NCBI RefSeq assembly: GCF_965230735.1
Contig: NZ_OZ246016.1
Span: forward strand, 2,666,001 to 2,730,000
Direction of reading: 5' to 3'
Source: Motiliproteus sp965230735
Lineage (GTDB): Bacteria > Pseudomonadota > Gammaproteobacteria > Pseudomonadales > Balneatricaceae
DNA: 64,000 nt
Made by a program: the position numbers and the translations under genes. Every line of letters begins with the position of its first letter. Within the stretch, counting starts at the first letter, position 1. Below the pieces are notes generated by a model that did not search any database, was not told where the DNA came from, and saw only the letters and a program-made list of their open reading frames with translations. Positions 34,663-43,919 of this stretch are shown one piece after another.

Positions 34663-36555
34663 TTAGCGGCTAACCAGACCGTGACTGTCCATGATATCGG
34701 AGATCTCCGGCAGACTGGCGGGATCGTCGATGGTGGACGGAATGGTGTAATCCTGACCGTCGGCGATCTGACGCAGCAGTTTCCGCAGGATCTTACCGGA
34801 GCGGGTCTTCGGCAGACGCTGGACCACAATCGCCTTCTTGAAGCAGGCGACCGCACCGATCTCTTTACGCACCATACCGACCAGCTCGCTCTCCAGCTCA
34901 GCCTCGTCGACCTCGGCGCCGTCCTTCAACAGCACCATACCCAGCGGCATCTGGCCCTTGAGCGGATCGTTGAGCCCGATGACCGCACACTCGGCAACGG
35001 CCGGGTGGCTCGCAACGATCTCTTCCATCTCACCGGTGGACAAACGGTGACCGGCCACGTTGATGACATCATCGGTACGACCCATGATGAAGACGAAGCC
35101 GTCGTCATCCTTGTAGCCGCCATCACCGGAGACATAGTAGCCGGCATATTCATTCAGGTAACCGGTACGGAAGCGCTCGAAGTCACCCCAGACGGTCGGC
35201 AGACAGCTCGGCGGCAGCGGCAGCTTGATGGCGACATTGCCCTGCTCGTTCGGACCGACTTCATTGCCTTCGTTATCCAGAATCTGAACATTGAAACCCG
35301 GTACCGGCAGCGTGGCGGAACCCGGCTTGGCTTCCCGCGGCTCGATGCCCATCAGGTTGGCACAGATCGCCCAACCGGTTTCGGTCTGCCACCAGTGGTC
35401 TACCACCGGCAGACCCAGCAGGTCCTTGACCCAGTGGTAGGTCGGCGGATCGAGACGCTCGCCGGCCATAAAGATGTACTTCAGTTTGGACAGATCGTAC
35501 GGCTTCAGATGCTCGGATTCCGGATCTTCCTTCTTGATCGCACGGAACGCAGTCGGTGCGGAGAACAGGCCCTTGACGCCGTACTCTTCGGCAACACGCC
35601 AGAAAGCACCAGCATCCGGAGTCCGTACCGGCTTACCTTCGTAGAAGACGCTGGACAGACCGGCCAGCAGCGGGCCGTAAACGATGTAGGAGTGGCCAAC
35701 CACCCAACCGACGTCGGAAGCGGCCCAGAACACATCGCCCGGATCCATGTCGTAGATCGCCTTCATGGAGTATTTCAGCGCGGTGGCATGGCCGCCGTTG
35801 TCACGCACAACGCCCTTCGGCTTACCGGTGGTGCCGGAAGTGTAGAGTACGTAAAGCGGATCGGTACCATTGACCGGAACGCAGTCAGCCGGGGTCGCCG
35901 CCGCCATCGCTTCGTTCCAATCCAGATCACGGCCTTCAACCATGCTGGCTTCGGCTTGCGGACGCTGGAACACGATGCACTTCTCCGGCTTGTGGGCCGA
36001 GAGGTTGATCGCCTCGTCAAGCAGCGGCTTGTAGGGAATAACTTTCTGGATTTCGATACCGCAGGAGGAGGAGACGATAACCTTCGGCTCGGCGTCGTCG
36101 ATCCGTACGGCCAGTTCGTTCGGCGCGAAGCCGCCGAAGACGACGGAGTGAATCGCACCCAGACGGGCACAGGCCAGCATCGCAACCGCCGCTTCCGGTA
36201 CCATCGGCATGTAAACAACCACGCGATCACCCTTGCCTACGCCCTGGGCTTTCAGTACCCCGGCGAACAGAGCAACCTGGTCACGCAGCTCAGAATAGGT
36301 GTAGGCCTTCTTGGTATCGGTAACCGGAGAATCGTAGTAGATCGCTACCTGATCACCGCGGCCGGCAGCGATATGGTAATCCAACGCCATATGGCAGGTG
36401 TTCATCTCACCGTCGGCAAACCAACGATCAATGCCGTTCTCATCTTTTGACAGAATCTGCTGTGGGAACTTGAACCACTCCAGCGCTTCTGCCTTCTCTT
36501 TCCAGAACGCGGCGGGATCGGTAATCGATTTCTGATACTCATCCAAATAGGCCAT
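34663..36555 (-). CDS. prpE: Propionyl-CoA synthetase (PrpE family)
   Basis: A 630-residue adenylate-forming ligase. Landmarks: the PrpE/Acs N-terminal domain (AFWKEKAEALEWFKFPQQ), TSGTTGKPKGVVRDNGGHA, ASDVGWVVGHSYIVYGPLL, DHWWQTETGWAI, GRTDDVINVAGHRLSTGEME and the acetylatable catalytic Lys in LPKTRSGKILRKLLR. The phrase KGVVRDNGGHA and the total length fit PrpE better than acetyl-CoA synthetase. It activates propionate, and possibly acrylate or acetate, for central metabolism. It stands alone with its own terminator and PrpR-like palindromes upstream. The methylcitrate-cycle genes are not in the window. Confidence 0.88.
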   Translation of the reverse strand: MAYLDEYQKSITDPAAFWKEKAEALEWFKFPQQILSKDENGIDRWFADGEMNTCHMALDYHIAAGRGDQVAIYYDSPVTDTKKAYTYSELRDQVALFAGVLKAQGVGKGDRVVVYMPMVPEAAVAMLACARLGAIHSVVFGGFAPNELAVRIDDAEPKVIVSSSCGIEIQKVIPYKPLLDEAINLSAHKPEKCIVFQRPQAEASMVEGRDLDWNEAMAAATPADCVPVNGTDPLYVLYTSGTTGKPKGVVRDNGGHATALKYSMKAIYDMDPGDVFWAASDVGWVVGHSYIVYGPLLAGLSSVFYEGKPVRTPDAGAFWRVAEEYGVKGLFSAPTAFRAIKKEDPESEHLKPYDLSKLKYIFMAGERLDPPTYHWVKDLLGLPVVDHWWQTETGWAICANLMGIEPREAKPGSATLPVPGFNVQILDNEGNEVGPNEQGNVAIKLPLPPSCLPTVWGDFERFRTGYLNEYAGYYVSGDGGYKDDDGFVFIMGRTDDVINVAGHRLSTGEMEEIVASHPAVAECAVIGLNDPLKGQMPLGMVLLKDGAEVDEAELESELVGMVRKEIGAVACFKKAIVVQRLPKTRSGKILRKLLRQIADGQDYTIPSTIDDPASLPEISDIMDSHGLVSR

Positions 36556-36899
36556 GGTATCGGTCCTTTACTTTTTACGTTATTAGGAATGGCAGCGAAG
36601 AAGTACGGCAAATCCTGCTGCTTTCTCGATATTGTTGACAGTTAAACCCTCTGACGGCAAATACCTTAACCGTTCAGCGGATAAATTTAACTACGACAAA
36701 AGGCGAAAAGCCCAACCGCAAAAAGGCAAAACCCCCATGAGCCGGGACTTTCAGCAGCAACACAACAAACTTGACGGATAAAAATCCAAACCTTTGATTG
36801 TCGACAATCAGTGATTTAGCCTCGATGGATCAAACTTGCGGCTATGAAAAGGCAGCGCTACAGTGTGCGCCTGCCTTCTAACCCGCCCCGATAGTTCCC
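36556..36899. promoter_or_regulatory. Divergent prpE/rluE control region with two GntR-type palindromes
   Basis: TGATTGTCGACAATCA (36795-36810) is a perfect 16-bp palindrome. A degenerate copy, ATTGTTGACAGT (36631-36642), matches the core ATTGTCGACAAT at 10 of 12 positions and lies 76 bp upstream of the prpE start. From memory, ATTGTCGACAAT is the motif reported for GntR-family PrpR regulators of propionate genes in several gammaproteobacteria. No other gene was seen in this 344-bp stretch. Confidence 0.55.
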
Positions 36900-37592
36900 A
36901 TGTCCCGCATCGTTTTGCTCAATAAGCCTTTTCAGGTTCTGTCCCAATTTACCGATCCGAATGGACGCGGCACCCTGGCCGACTATATTGACCAGCCCGG
37001 TCTGTATGCCGCCGGACGGCTGGACTACGACTCCGAAGGTCTACTGGTGTTGACCGACGATGGCCGCGCACAGCAACAGATCACCGATCCGAAGTTTAAA
37101 CTGGAGAAGACCTACTGGGCCCAGCTGGAAGGTGAGATCAGCGATGAAGCGATCGAGAGACTGATCAAAGGGGTCGAATTGAAAGATGGAATGACCCGCC
37201 CGGCACGATGCCGTCGTATTGCACCGACCGAGCCTTGGCCGCGTAATCCGCCGATTCGTCAACGCAACAACGACGTCACCTGCTGGATCGAGCTGAAAAT
37301 TCGTGAAGGGCGAAACCGCCAGGTCCGGCGGATGACCGCTGCGGTCGGCCACCCGACCCTGCGCTTGATCCGGGTTGCCATCGGCCCCTGGCAACTGGAG
37401 CAGCTTCAACCGGGACAGTGGCGCGAATCCCAGATCCATCTGCCACGCCAGTCCCAGCCGACAGCCAGACGCAACAGCCAGCATCGTGCTGGCGGAAGCA
37501 GATCAGCCGGTCAGCAACGGCAACAACGAAGTCGCCAAACCGCTGGCCGCAACTCAAAGCCGACGCGAAGCCGTACCCGAAAGCCAAACTAA
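36900..37592 (+). CDS. rluE: 23S rRNA pseudouridine synthase (RluE type)
   Basis: A 230-residue enzyme of the RsuA/RluB/E/F family. The catalytic aspartate lies in AAGRLDYDSEGLLVLTDDG, near residue 41. The KTYWAQLEG, EGRNRQVRRMTAAVGHPTLRL and LIRVAIGPW elements follow. There is no S4 domain, as expected for RluE, which modifies U2457 of 23S rRNA in E. coli. Odd feature: after residue 180 there is a low-complexity, Arg/Gln/Ser-rich tail of about 50 residues, probably disordered and RNA-binding, that the E. coli protein lacks. Confidence 0.88.
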   Translation: MSRIVLLNKPFQVLSQFTDPNGRGTLADYIDQPGLYAAGRLDYDSEGLLVLTDDGRAQQQITDPKFKLEKTYWAQLEGEISDEAIERLIKGVELKDGMTRPARCRRIAPTEPWPRNPPIRQRNNDVTCWIELKIREGRNRQVRRMTAAVGHPTLRLIRVAIGPWQLEQLQPGQWRESQIHLPRQSQPTARRNSQHRAGGSRSAGQQRQQRSRQTAGRNSKPTRSRTRKPN

Positions 37593-37623
37593 CCTCCGGA
37601 TACGATTTCTCGTGTTGTGCCAA

Positions 37624-40539
37624 TCAGGTGGTGATCAGCACCTGAATACCATCGAGTTTGAGCAGGCTGCGCTCCAGTGCCTGCTGCAGCTGATCGATCT
37701 GCTGTTGCTGCATCGCGATCTCTTCGTCTCGAATCGCCGGATTAACTTTAGCCAGCATCTGCAGCCGTTCCAGACGTGGCTGCTGCAGCGCCAGCATCTG
37801 TTGCTGGGCCTGTTCGATCATGCCCGGCAGCTGCGCCTCCGCCAGACTTTCGGCCTGTTTGAGCAGCGCGGTCAGCGGCTCGCGCAGCGGCTTGACCATA
37901 TTCTTGGCCGCTTGCTTGGGCAGCTTCTTCGCCAGTTGCGCCAGCTGTTCTTCGGACAGCAGGTTGGCGCACTCACGCCCTTCGGCGGTCAGCAGAACCC
38001 GATAACCCCCACTGGGCAGGTAGCGGGCCAACTGCAGTGAACGGGGCGCCTGACAATCCAGCACGAACAGACATTCGAGCAATAGGCTGCCGGCTTTGAT
38101 ACCGGGCAGTTTTAGCGTCGCAATGGCGGTATTGCCGGTATCGCTCTCGCAGACCAGTTCCAGCGCACCCCGAGCCACGGGGTGCTCCCAGCTCAGGTAG
38201 GCCATATCTTCGCGCTCAAGCGCCTGCTGCCGATCGAAGGTGCCGTGCAGCCCCTGCTCCGGCAAGCCAGGGAAGTTACCGCAGCGCATATGATCGCCGG
38301 GACGCACCAACACACTGTGGGTGGTATCCGGCTGCAGCTCGACCCCGAAGTAATCAAAGCTGCGTTCCAACAGTTTTCTCAGTGCTTGCTCATCAGCATC
38401 CTGCTGCAGCTGATCGATCACCTGCTGTGCTTGCTGGGGGCGACAGGAGTTCAGTTCCAGCAGACGGTCCCGACCCTGCTGTTGTTGCTGGCGCAACTGC
38501 TTCGCCTGGGCACGGGTCTGTTCGATAAAGCCATCGAAGTCCTGCTCGTTCTGCTCCAGCAGGCAGTCTTCAAGCGTGGCTTGCTGCTGTTCCAGCAACA
38601 GCTGCCCGAACGGGCACGGACTCAGGAAGGCATCCAGGCCTTCGTGCAACCAGCGCATCAGGTGATGAGCCGGGCTGTGACGATAAAGCGGCAGGTGGAT
38701 CTGCACCTGACTGCGCTGACCGATACGGTCCAGTCGGCCGATCCGCTGTTCGACCAGATCCGGGTTCAGCGGCAGATCGAACATGATCAGATGGCTGGCG
38801 AACTGGAAGTTACGGCCTTCGCTGCCGATCTCAGAGCAGACCAGCAGCTGGGCGCCCTCCTCCGGCTCGGCGAAATAGGCAGCGGCGCGGTCACGATTGA
38901 CCAGGCTGAGTTGCTCGTGGAATACCGCGCTACGGATACCGACCCGCAGACGCAGATAGTCTTCAAGTTGCTGAGCTGTCTCGCGCTCGGCACAGATCAG
39001 CAACACCTTCTCCTCTTTGTGCTGTTCCAGCCAGCCTTTGAGCCATTCGACCCGCGGATCGAACTGACACCAATCCTCGCCCAGCATCAGCTCCGGTCGT
39101 AACTGTTGAGCCAGCTCCGTTTCAGCCGACTGCTGCTCGCTAAAGGGCGACTCCAGCAGATGGGGTTGCAGGGTCCGACCCGGGAATCCCTGTACCTGAT
39201 CGCGGGTATTTCGGAACAGCACCCGACCAGTGCCGTGTTGATCCAGCAGCAGATCGACTAGTTCAGTACGACAGGCCTCGACCTCTGCACCCTGCTCTAA
39301 CTGTTGCAGCAGTGATTGGTACTTGTCCGCATCCAGCAGTTTCAACAGCCGGTCTTTACAGGCGTCATCACGGATCTGGGCCAACAGGTCATCGCACTGT
39401 AGCAGTTGTTCGATCAGCTCGCGCAGCGGCTGGTATTGGCTCTCCTGCTCGCGGAACTGGTTCAGGTCGAAATAGCGACTCCGATCGATCAATCGCAAGC
39501 GGGCGAAATGCCCCTCAAGACCCAGCTGTTCCGGGGTCGCAGTCAGCAGCAACAAACCCGAAGACTTGGCCGCCAGCTGTTCGATGCACTGATACTCAGG
39601 GCTGACCTGTTGTTCACTCCACTGCAGGTGGTGGGCTTCATCGACCACCAGCAGATCCCAGCTGCACGCCAGCGCCGCATCGAAATAGCCGGGCAGATCG
39701 GTCAGCAACGACTGCGGACAGATAAACAGCTGAGCGCTTTCGAACGGGTTACCCGGCTCTTCGGTCTCCAGTGGCAGGTCGTCAGCATCCAAACCGGATC
39801 CGGTATCGACCTCGGTCAGTGCCTGGTACTGCTCTCGGTTCATGATCCGGAAGAACAGATTGAAACGCCGCAGCATCTCAACCAGCCACTGGTGCACCAG
39901 CGAATCTGGCACCACGACCATCACCCGCTCAGAACGACCGCTGATGATCTGCTGATGGATGATCAGACCGGCTTCGATAGTCTTACCCAGCCCCACCTCA
40001 TCGGCCAGCAGTACCCGAGGGGAGTGCCGGCGAGCAACCTGGGAGGCGATATAGAACTGGTGGGGAAGCAGCTGCACCCGAGGGCCAAGCAAGCCATAGC
40101 TTTCGCTACTGTGGAGCCGGTGCTGCAGCTTTCGCGCCTGACGGCGCAACTCAAACGCTTTGGGACTGTCGATCTGGGCGGCGAAGAATCGATCCTGCGG
40201 CCGGTTCAACTCGACAAAAGGATCCAGCTCAAGCTCATCGATCCACTCGGGGTTATCGTCGGAACCATTACTACCGACCTGGTAACGCAGCAGTCCATCA
40301 TAGTGCTCAACCGATACCACCTGGTGCTGGATACCGGCATTGCAGGTCAGGGTCGCCCCCGGCTCCAGCTGATAGCGGCTCAGGGGCGCATCCTGGGTGG
40401 CATAGGTGCGATGGGCTTCGGCCGCTGGAAAAAACAGCTCGACCTGCCGTCCGGTGGTTTCGGTTACCAGTCCCAGGCCCAGCTCCGACTCGCCGTGGCT
40501 GATCCAACGTTGTCCGGGCACAAATACTGCCTGCGCCAT
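37624..40539 (-). CDS. rapA: RNA polymerase-associated ATPase RapA
   Basis: A 971-residue SWI2/SNF2-family ATPase that recycles RNA polymerase after termination. The N-terminal tudor-like domains begin FVPGQRWISHGESELGLG. The helicase motifs are LLADEVGLGKTIEAGLI (motif I), VVDEAHHLQW (II), TATPEQLGLEGHFARL (III), GSEGRNFQFASHLIMFDLP (V) and QRIGRLDRIGQRSQVQIHL (VI). Length equals E. coli RapA within a few residues. ATG 40539 has AGAGGAAAC upstream. Transcribed alone and convergent with rluE. Confidence 0.97.
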   Translation of the reverse strand: MAQAVFVPGQRWISHGESELGLGLVTETTGRQVELFFPAAEAHRTYATQDAPLSRYQLEPGATLTCNAGIQHQVVSVEHYDGLLRYQVGSNGSDDNPEWIDELELDPFVELNRPQDRFFAAQIDSPKAFELRRQARKLQHRLHSSESYGLLGPRVQLLPHQFYIASQVARRHSPRVLLADEVGLGKTIEAGLIIHQQIISGRSERVMVVVPDSLVHQWLVEMLRRFNLFFRIMNREQYQALTEVDTGSGLDADDLPLETEEPGNPFESAQLFICPQSLLTDLPGYFDAALACSWDLLVVDEAHHLQWSEQQVSPEYQCIEQLAAKSSGLLLLTATPEQLGLEGHFARLRLIDRSRYFDLNQFREQESQYQPLRELIEQLLQCDDLLAQIRDDACKDRLLKLLDADKYQSLLQQLEQGAEVEACRTELVDLLLDQHGTGRVLFRNTRDQVQGFPGRTLQPHLLESPFSEQQSAETELAQQLRPELMLGEDWCQFDPRVEWLKGWLEQHKEEKVLLICAERETAQQLEDYLRLRVGIRSAVFHEQLSLVNRDRAAAYFAEPEEGAQLLVCSEIGSEGRNFQFASHLIMFDLPLNPDLVEQRIGRLDRIGQRSQVQIHLPLYRHSPAHHLMRWLHEGLDAFLSPCPFGQLLLEQQQATLEDCLLEQNEQDFDGFIEQTRAQAKQLRQQQQQGRDRLLELNSCRPQQAQQVIDQLQQDADEQALRKLLERSFDYFGVELQPDTTHSVLVRPGDHMRCGNFPGLPEQGLHGTFDRQQALEREDMAYLSWEHPVARGALELVCESDTGNTAIATLKLPGIKAGSLLLECLFVLDCQAPRSLQLARYLPSGGYRVLLTAEGRECANLLSEEQLAQLAKKLPKQAAKNMVKPLREPLTALLKQAESLAEAQLPGMIEQAQQQMLALQQPRLERLQMLAKVNPAIRDEEIAMQQQQIDQLQQALERSLLKLDGIQVLITT

Positions 40540-40669
40540 CAAAGTTTCCTCTTGTTAATACGGTATAAGCCTTCCCCGTGCACAGCAGGGGGAGGAAGAA
40601 TGTCTGTTTACGCGATAATTGGTGGAGCGAGCTTCCGGCATTCACAGCGCCGGGGCCGCCCCTGAAAGA

Positions 40670-41155
40670 TCAATCGGGCTTGTCCCAGCGCTTAGCGGCC
40701 TGCAGATCACTGTCTTTTTGTTCGACCCAGTGCTCCCGCGACTCGCTGCGCTCCTTTTTCCAGAAAGGCGCGTCTTTCTTAAGGTAGTCCATGATGAATT
40801 CGCAGGCCGCAAAAGCCGCTTCGCGGTGGGCGCTGCTGACGCCGACGTAGACGATCAGGTCGTTGGGTTTGAGCGCTCCGACCCGATGAATCAGGCTGAC
40901 ATGCAGCAACGGCCAGCGCTGTCTGGCTTGCTCGACGATATCGGCCAGGCAGCGTTCGGTCATACCCGGGTAATGTTCAAGTACCATCTCCTGCAGCGGA
41001 TCATCCGCCAGATCGCGAACCAAACCGGTAAAGAACACCACCGCTCCCACAGATCCGCTCTCATCCCGAAGCCGGTCAAACTCCGTCCCGACGTCAAAGC
41101 TCTGAGTCTGGACCTGAATATGGGTTTTGGGATCTACCGGGCTGGAACTGGTCAA
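40670..41155 (-). CDS. moaE: Molybdopterin synthase catalytic subunit
   Basis: A 161-residue MoaE. Conserved elements: GAVVFFTGLVRD, LEHYPGMTERCLADI, LIHRVGALKPNDLIVYVGV, SAHREAAFAACEFIMDYLKKDAPFWKKE with the active-site lysines. It transfers sulfur from thiocarboxylated MoaD to precursor Z. The best start is a TTG at 41155 with AAGGAA upstream. No ATG gives a full N-terminus. The usual partners moaA, moaC and moaD are not adjacent, so this is an isolated cofactor gene here. Confidence 0.95.
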   Translation of the reverse strand: MTSSSPVDPKTHIQVQTQSFDVGTEFDRLRDESGSVGAVVFFTGLVRDLADDPLQEMVLEHYPGMTERCLADIVEQARQRWPLLHVSLIHRVGALKPNDLIVYVGVSSAHREAAFAACEFIMDYLKKDAPFWKKERSESREHWVEQKDSDLQAAKRWDKPD

Positions 41156-41410
41156 GGCTATATTCCTTCACTACAGGTAATGGTCGCAGGTCACAAACCT
41201 GACAAGCGCTTGTAAAACCGCATTCTAACAACTCTGTGGGTCACTGTTGAGTGACGACTCTCAAATAGCGAGCCAACAACAAGCGTAATGATTCTTATCT
41301 AACTTTGACCCCTGGACATGAAGAGGTTAACGTAGCGCCCGCGATTGCTCTGTACCTGTCTTATCAACGGATCGAATGGACCGATCCGTGTGTTACCTTG
41401 AGGATTGATT

Positions 41411-41860
41411 ATGATGCGCTGGACGCCCCATGCCACGGTTGCTTGTGTCATTGAAGATGCGGGACGTTTCTTGTTGGTCGAAGAGCGCTCCAACGGTCAA
41501 ACCGTACTGAACCAACCCGCCGGCCATCTGGAACCGGGCGAGCGTATTGTTGACGGAGCACGACGTGAAGCGCTCGAAGAAACCGGCTGGGAAGTCGAGA
41601 TCGATGCACTGCTGGGGTTCTATACCTTCACCTCCGCCCATAACCAGACTTGCTACCATCGATTCTGCTTTGCCGCCAAGCCGACCCGGCATCGTCCGGA
41701 ACTGGAACTCGACGCCTGCATCCTCGACACCCACTGGCTGACGCTGGAAGAGATCCGCGAGCAGGCCCATCGCCTGCGCAGCCCGATGGTCCTTCAGGGC
41801 ATTGAAGACTATCTGGCAGGAACCCGTTATCCGCTAGAGCTACTGGTCGAGCTGGACTAG
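41411..41860 (+). CDS. nudJ: NUDIX hydrolase NudJ
   Basis: A 149-residue NUDIX enzyme with the box G-x5-E-x7-REUxEExGU in GHLEPGERIVDGARREALEE followed by TGW. It starts MMRWTPHATVACVIED and matches NudJ, a phosphatase for thiamine pyrimidine pyrophosphate and nucleoside di/triphosphates. It precedes mnmA and hflD in the same direction, the conserved nudJ-mnmA-hflD arrangement of gammaproteobacteria. ATG 41411 has GAGG upstream; the next codon is also ATG. Confidence 0.93.
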   Translation: MMRWTPHATVACVIEDAGRFLLVEERSNGQTVLNQPAGHLEPGERIVDGARREALEETGWEVEIDALLGFYTFTSAHNQTCYHRFCFAAKPTRHRPELELDACILDTHWLTLEEIREQAHRLRSPMVLQGIEDYLAGTRYPLELLVELD

Positions 41861-41994
41861 CGACTCACCCACAACGGCCTTACTCCTCACCCCTTCGCCA
41901 AAACAATCCTAGTCCTCGCTGAAACGACAGCCCCTACCACCCAGGCTGGGGGCTCGGTACAATACCCGTTTTGCCCACTCAGGTATCCCGTTAC

Positions 41995-43134
41995 ATGACT
42001 GCCGCTGTTGCATCTTCATCCAATCAGCCCACCCACAAGCCCGCCGCTGACGCCAAAGTGATCGTCGGCATGTCCGGTGGCGTTGACTCCTCGGTCTCAG
42101 CCCTTCTGCTGCTCCAGCAGGGCTACCAGGTCGAAGGGCTGTTCATGAAGAACTGGGACGAAGATGACGGCACCGAATACTGCACCGCCATGGATGATCT
42201 GGCCGATGCTCAGGCCGTCTCCGACAAACTCGGGATCAAGCTGCACACCGCCAACTTTGCCGCCGAATACTGGGACAACGTGTTCGAGCATTTTCTGAGC
42301 GAATACAAGGCGGGCCGTACCCCGAATCCGGACATCCTCTGCAACAAAGAGATCAAGTTCAAAGCCTTCCTCGACTACGCCAAGCACCTGGGTGCCGACT
42401 ATATCGCCACCGGTCACTATGTCCGTCGTCGCGATACCGAAGACGGCCGCTGCCTGCTGTTGCGCGGCTTGGACGGCAACAAAGATCAGAGCTACTTCCT
42501 CCACGCGGTGGGTGAGGCCGAGATCGCCCAAACCCTGTTCCCGGTGGGCGAGCTGGAGAAGCCCGAGGTACGTAAGCTTGCCGAACAGCACGACCTGGTG
42601 ACTCACAATAAGAAGGACAGTACCGGTATCTGCTTTATCGGCGAACGTCGATTCCGTGACTTCCTGCAGCAGTACCTGCCGGCCCAACCAGGTGTGATCG
42701 AAACCGACAAAGGGGTCGAAATCGGACGCCATCAAGGGCTGATGTACCACACCATCGGCCAACGCCAGGGCTTGGGGATCGGTGGCCTGAGTGGTTTTTC
42801 TGACGACCCCTGGTTTGTTGCCGGCAAAGATCTGGAGCGCAATGTCCTGGTCGCGGTACAGGGCGGGCAACACCCGCTGCTGTTCAGCGGCTCGCTGAGC
42901 GCCAGCCAGATCGATTGGGTTGATGGGCAAGGACCGGAACTGCCGTTCCGCTGTACCGCCAAGACCCGCTATCGTCAGGACGATCAAGCCTGCGAGATCT
43001 TCAGAAACGAGCAAGGCGGCTACGACGTTCGTTTCGATCAGCCCCAGCGCGCCGTGACACCCGGCCAGTCGGTGGTATTCTACGCAGAAGACGTTTGCCT
43101 CGGCGGCGGCGTGATCGAAACCACGGCCGATTAA
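41995..43134 (+). CDS. mnmA: tRNA 2-thiouridylase MnmA
   Basis: A 379-residue enzyme that places 2-thiouridine at tRNA position 34 for Lys, Glu and Gln. The PP-loop is VIVGMSGGVDSSVSALLL. The catalytic cysteines appear in NPDILCNKEIKF and DSTGICFIGER. The C-terminal domain has HTIGQRQGLGIGG and FYAEDVCLGGGVIE. The N-terminal 25 residues are a low-complexity Ser/Ala/Pro stretch. The ATG at 41995 is preferred; a TTG eight codons upstream is possible. Confidence 0.97.
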   Translation: MTAAVASSSNQPTHKPAADAKVIVGMSGGVDSSVSALLLLQQGYQVEGLFMKNWDEDDGTEYCTAMDDLADAQAVSDKLGIKLHTANFAAEYWDNVFEHFLSEYKAGRTPNPDILCNKEIKFKAFLDYAKHLGADYIATGHYVRRRDTEDGRCLLLRGLDGNKDQSYFLHAVGEAEIAQTLFPVGELEKPEVRKLAEQHDLVTHNKKDSTGICFIGERRFRDFLQQYLPAQPGVIETDKGVEIGRHQGLMYHTIGQRQGLGIGGLSGFSDDPWFVAGKDLERNVLVAVQGGQHPLLFSGSLSASQIDWVDGQGPELPFRCTAKTRYRQDDQACEIFRNEQGGYDVRFDQPQRAVTPGQSVVFYAEDVCLGGGVIETTAD

Positions 43135-43205
43135 TCCGACCTGATCGATAAATAGCGGAAGCTAGACACCTTCCGCCAGACAGTAACAAAAAAAGAAGTG
43201 CACTT

Positions 43206-43919
43206 ATGTCTCGAAGCCATGACGAACAAGCCATTGCCCTAGCCGGTGTATTCCAAGCTGCCAGCCTGGTCGATCAGATCGCCAAGCGGGGCATGATTCC
43301 GCAAAACAGCTTCGAAGCCAGCATCAACAGCATCTTCGTCACCTCACCGCAGGCCACCGAAGACGTCTATGGCGGTGTTCGTGACCTGCCCTTCAACCTG
43401 CAGGCAGGCCTGAAACTGGCCCAGGATCTGGCCGACAACCGCGCCAGCGTAAACCGCGACATCACCCGTTACGCCATGGGCATGCTCCATCTCGAGAGTC
43501 GCCTGCAGAAGCAGCCGCAGATGCTCGACCAGATCGGCCAACGACTGGACCAGATTGGTCACCAAGCGATGTATTACGACTCACAGGACAGCGCCGGTGA
43601 TGGCAACAGTTCCGGCAGCAAAGCGGTCATTCAGGATCCGCAGGAGCTGAATTACGCCCGCGGGCCGGTGATCAGCAATATCGCCCAGCTTTACCAAGAA
43701 ACCATCAGCACCTTCAGCTTCCGGATTCAAGTCACCGGCGAACCCCGCAACCTGAAAAACAACGACAACGCCGACAAGATCCGCGCCCTGCTACTGGCCG
43801 GCATCCGCGCCGCCATCCTCTGGCGCCAGGTTGGTGGCCGCCGCTGGCAACTGCTGTTCTACCGCTCCCGGGTTGGCAAAGCGGCTAAGCGGATTTTGCA
43901 TTCAGGGGTTAGCCACTGA
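43206..43919 (+). CDS. hflD: High frequency lysogenization protein HflD homologue
   Basis: A 237-residue, largely helical protein of the HflD family. Landmarks are ALAGVFQAASLVDQIAKRG, the LAQDLADN and RYAMGMLHLE elements, and the C-terminal IRALLLAGIRAAILWRQVGGRRWQLLF. E. coli HflD is a peripheral membrane protein that binds lambda CII; the housekeeping role is unclear. An insertion of about 18 residues rich in Ser, Gly and Asp (QDSAGDGNSSGSKA) near residue 128 is unusual. It follows mnmA at 71 bp, as in most relatives. Confidence 0.95.
   Translation: MSRSHDEQAIALAGVFQAASLVDQIAKRGMIPQNSFEASINSIFVTSPQATEDVYGGVRDLPFNLQAGLKLAQDLADNRASVNRDITRYAMGMLHLESRLQKQPQMLDQIGQRLDQIGHQAMYYDSQDSAGDGNSSGSKAVIQDPQELNYARGPVISNIAQLYQETISTFSFRIQVTGEPRNLKNNDNADKIRALLLAGIRAAILWRQVGGRRWQLLFYRSRVGKAAKRILHSGVSH

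Noticed and set aside
34681..36450. A 589-codon open frame opposite prpE
   Set aside because: Antisense shadow of prpE without own ribosome site or domain.
34663..36555. Acetyl-CoA synthetase (acs) as the name of the PrpE gene
   Set aside because: Total length and the KGVVRDNGGHA region after the P-loop fit the PrpE group better; acetate activity remains possible.
41240..41255. Hairpin GTCACT-GTTG-AGTGAC upstream of nudJ
   Set aside because: The stem is only six bases and no T-run follows; too short to call as a terminator or regulatory element.
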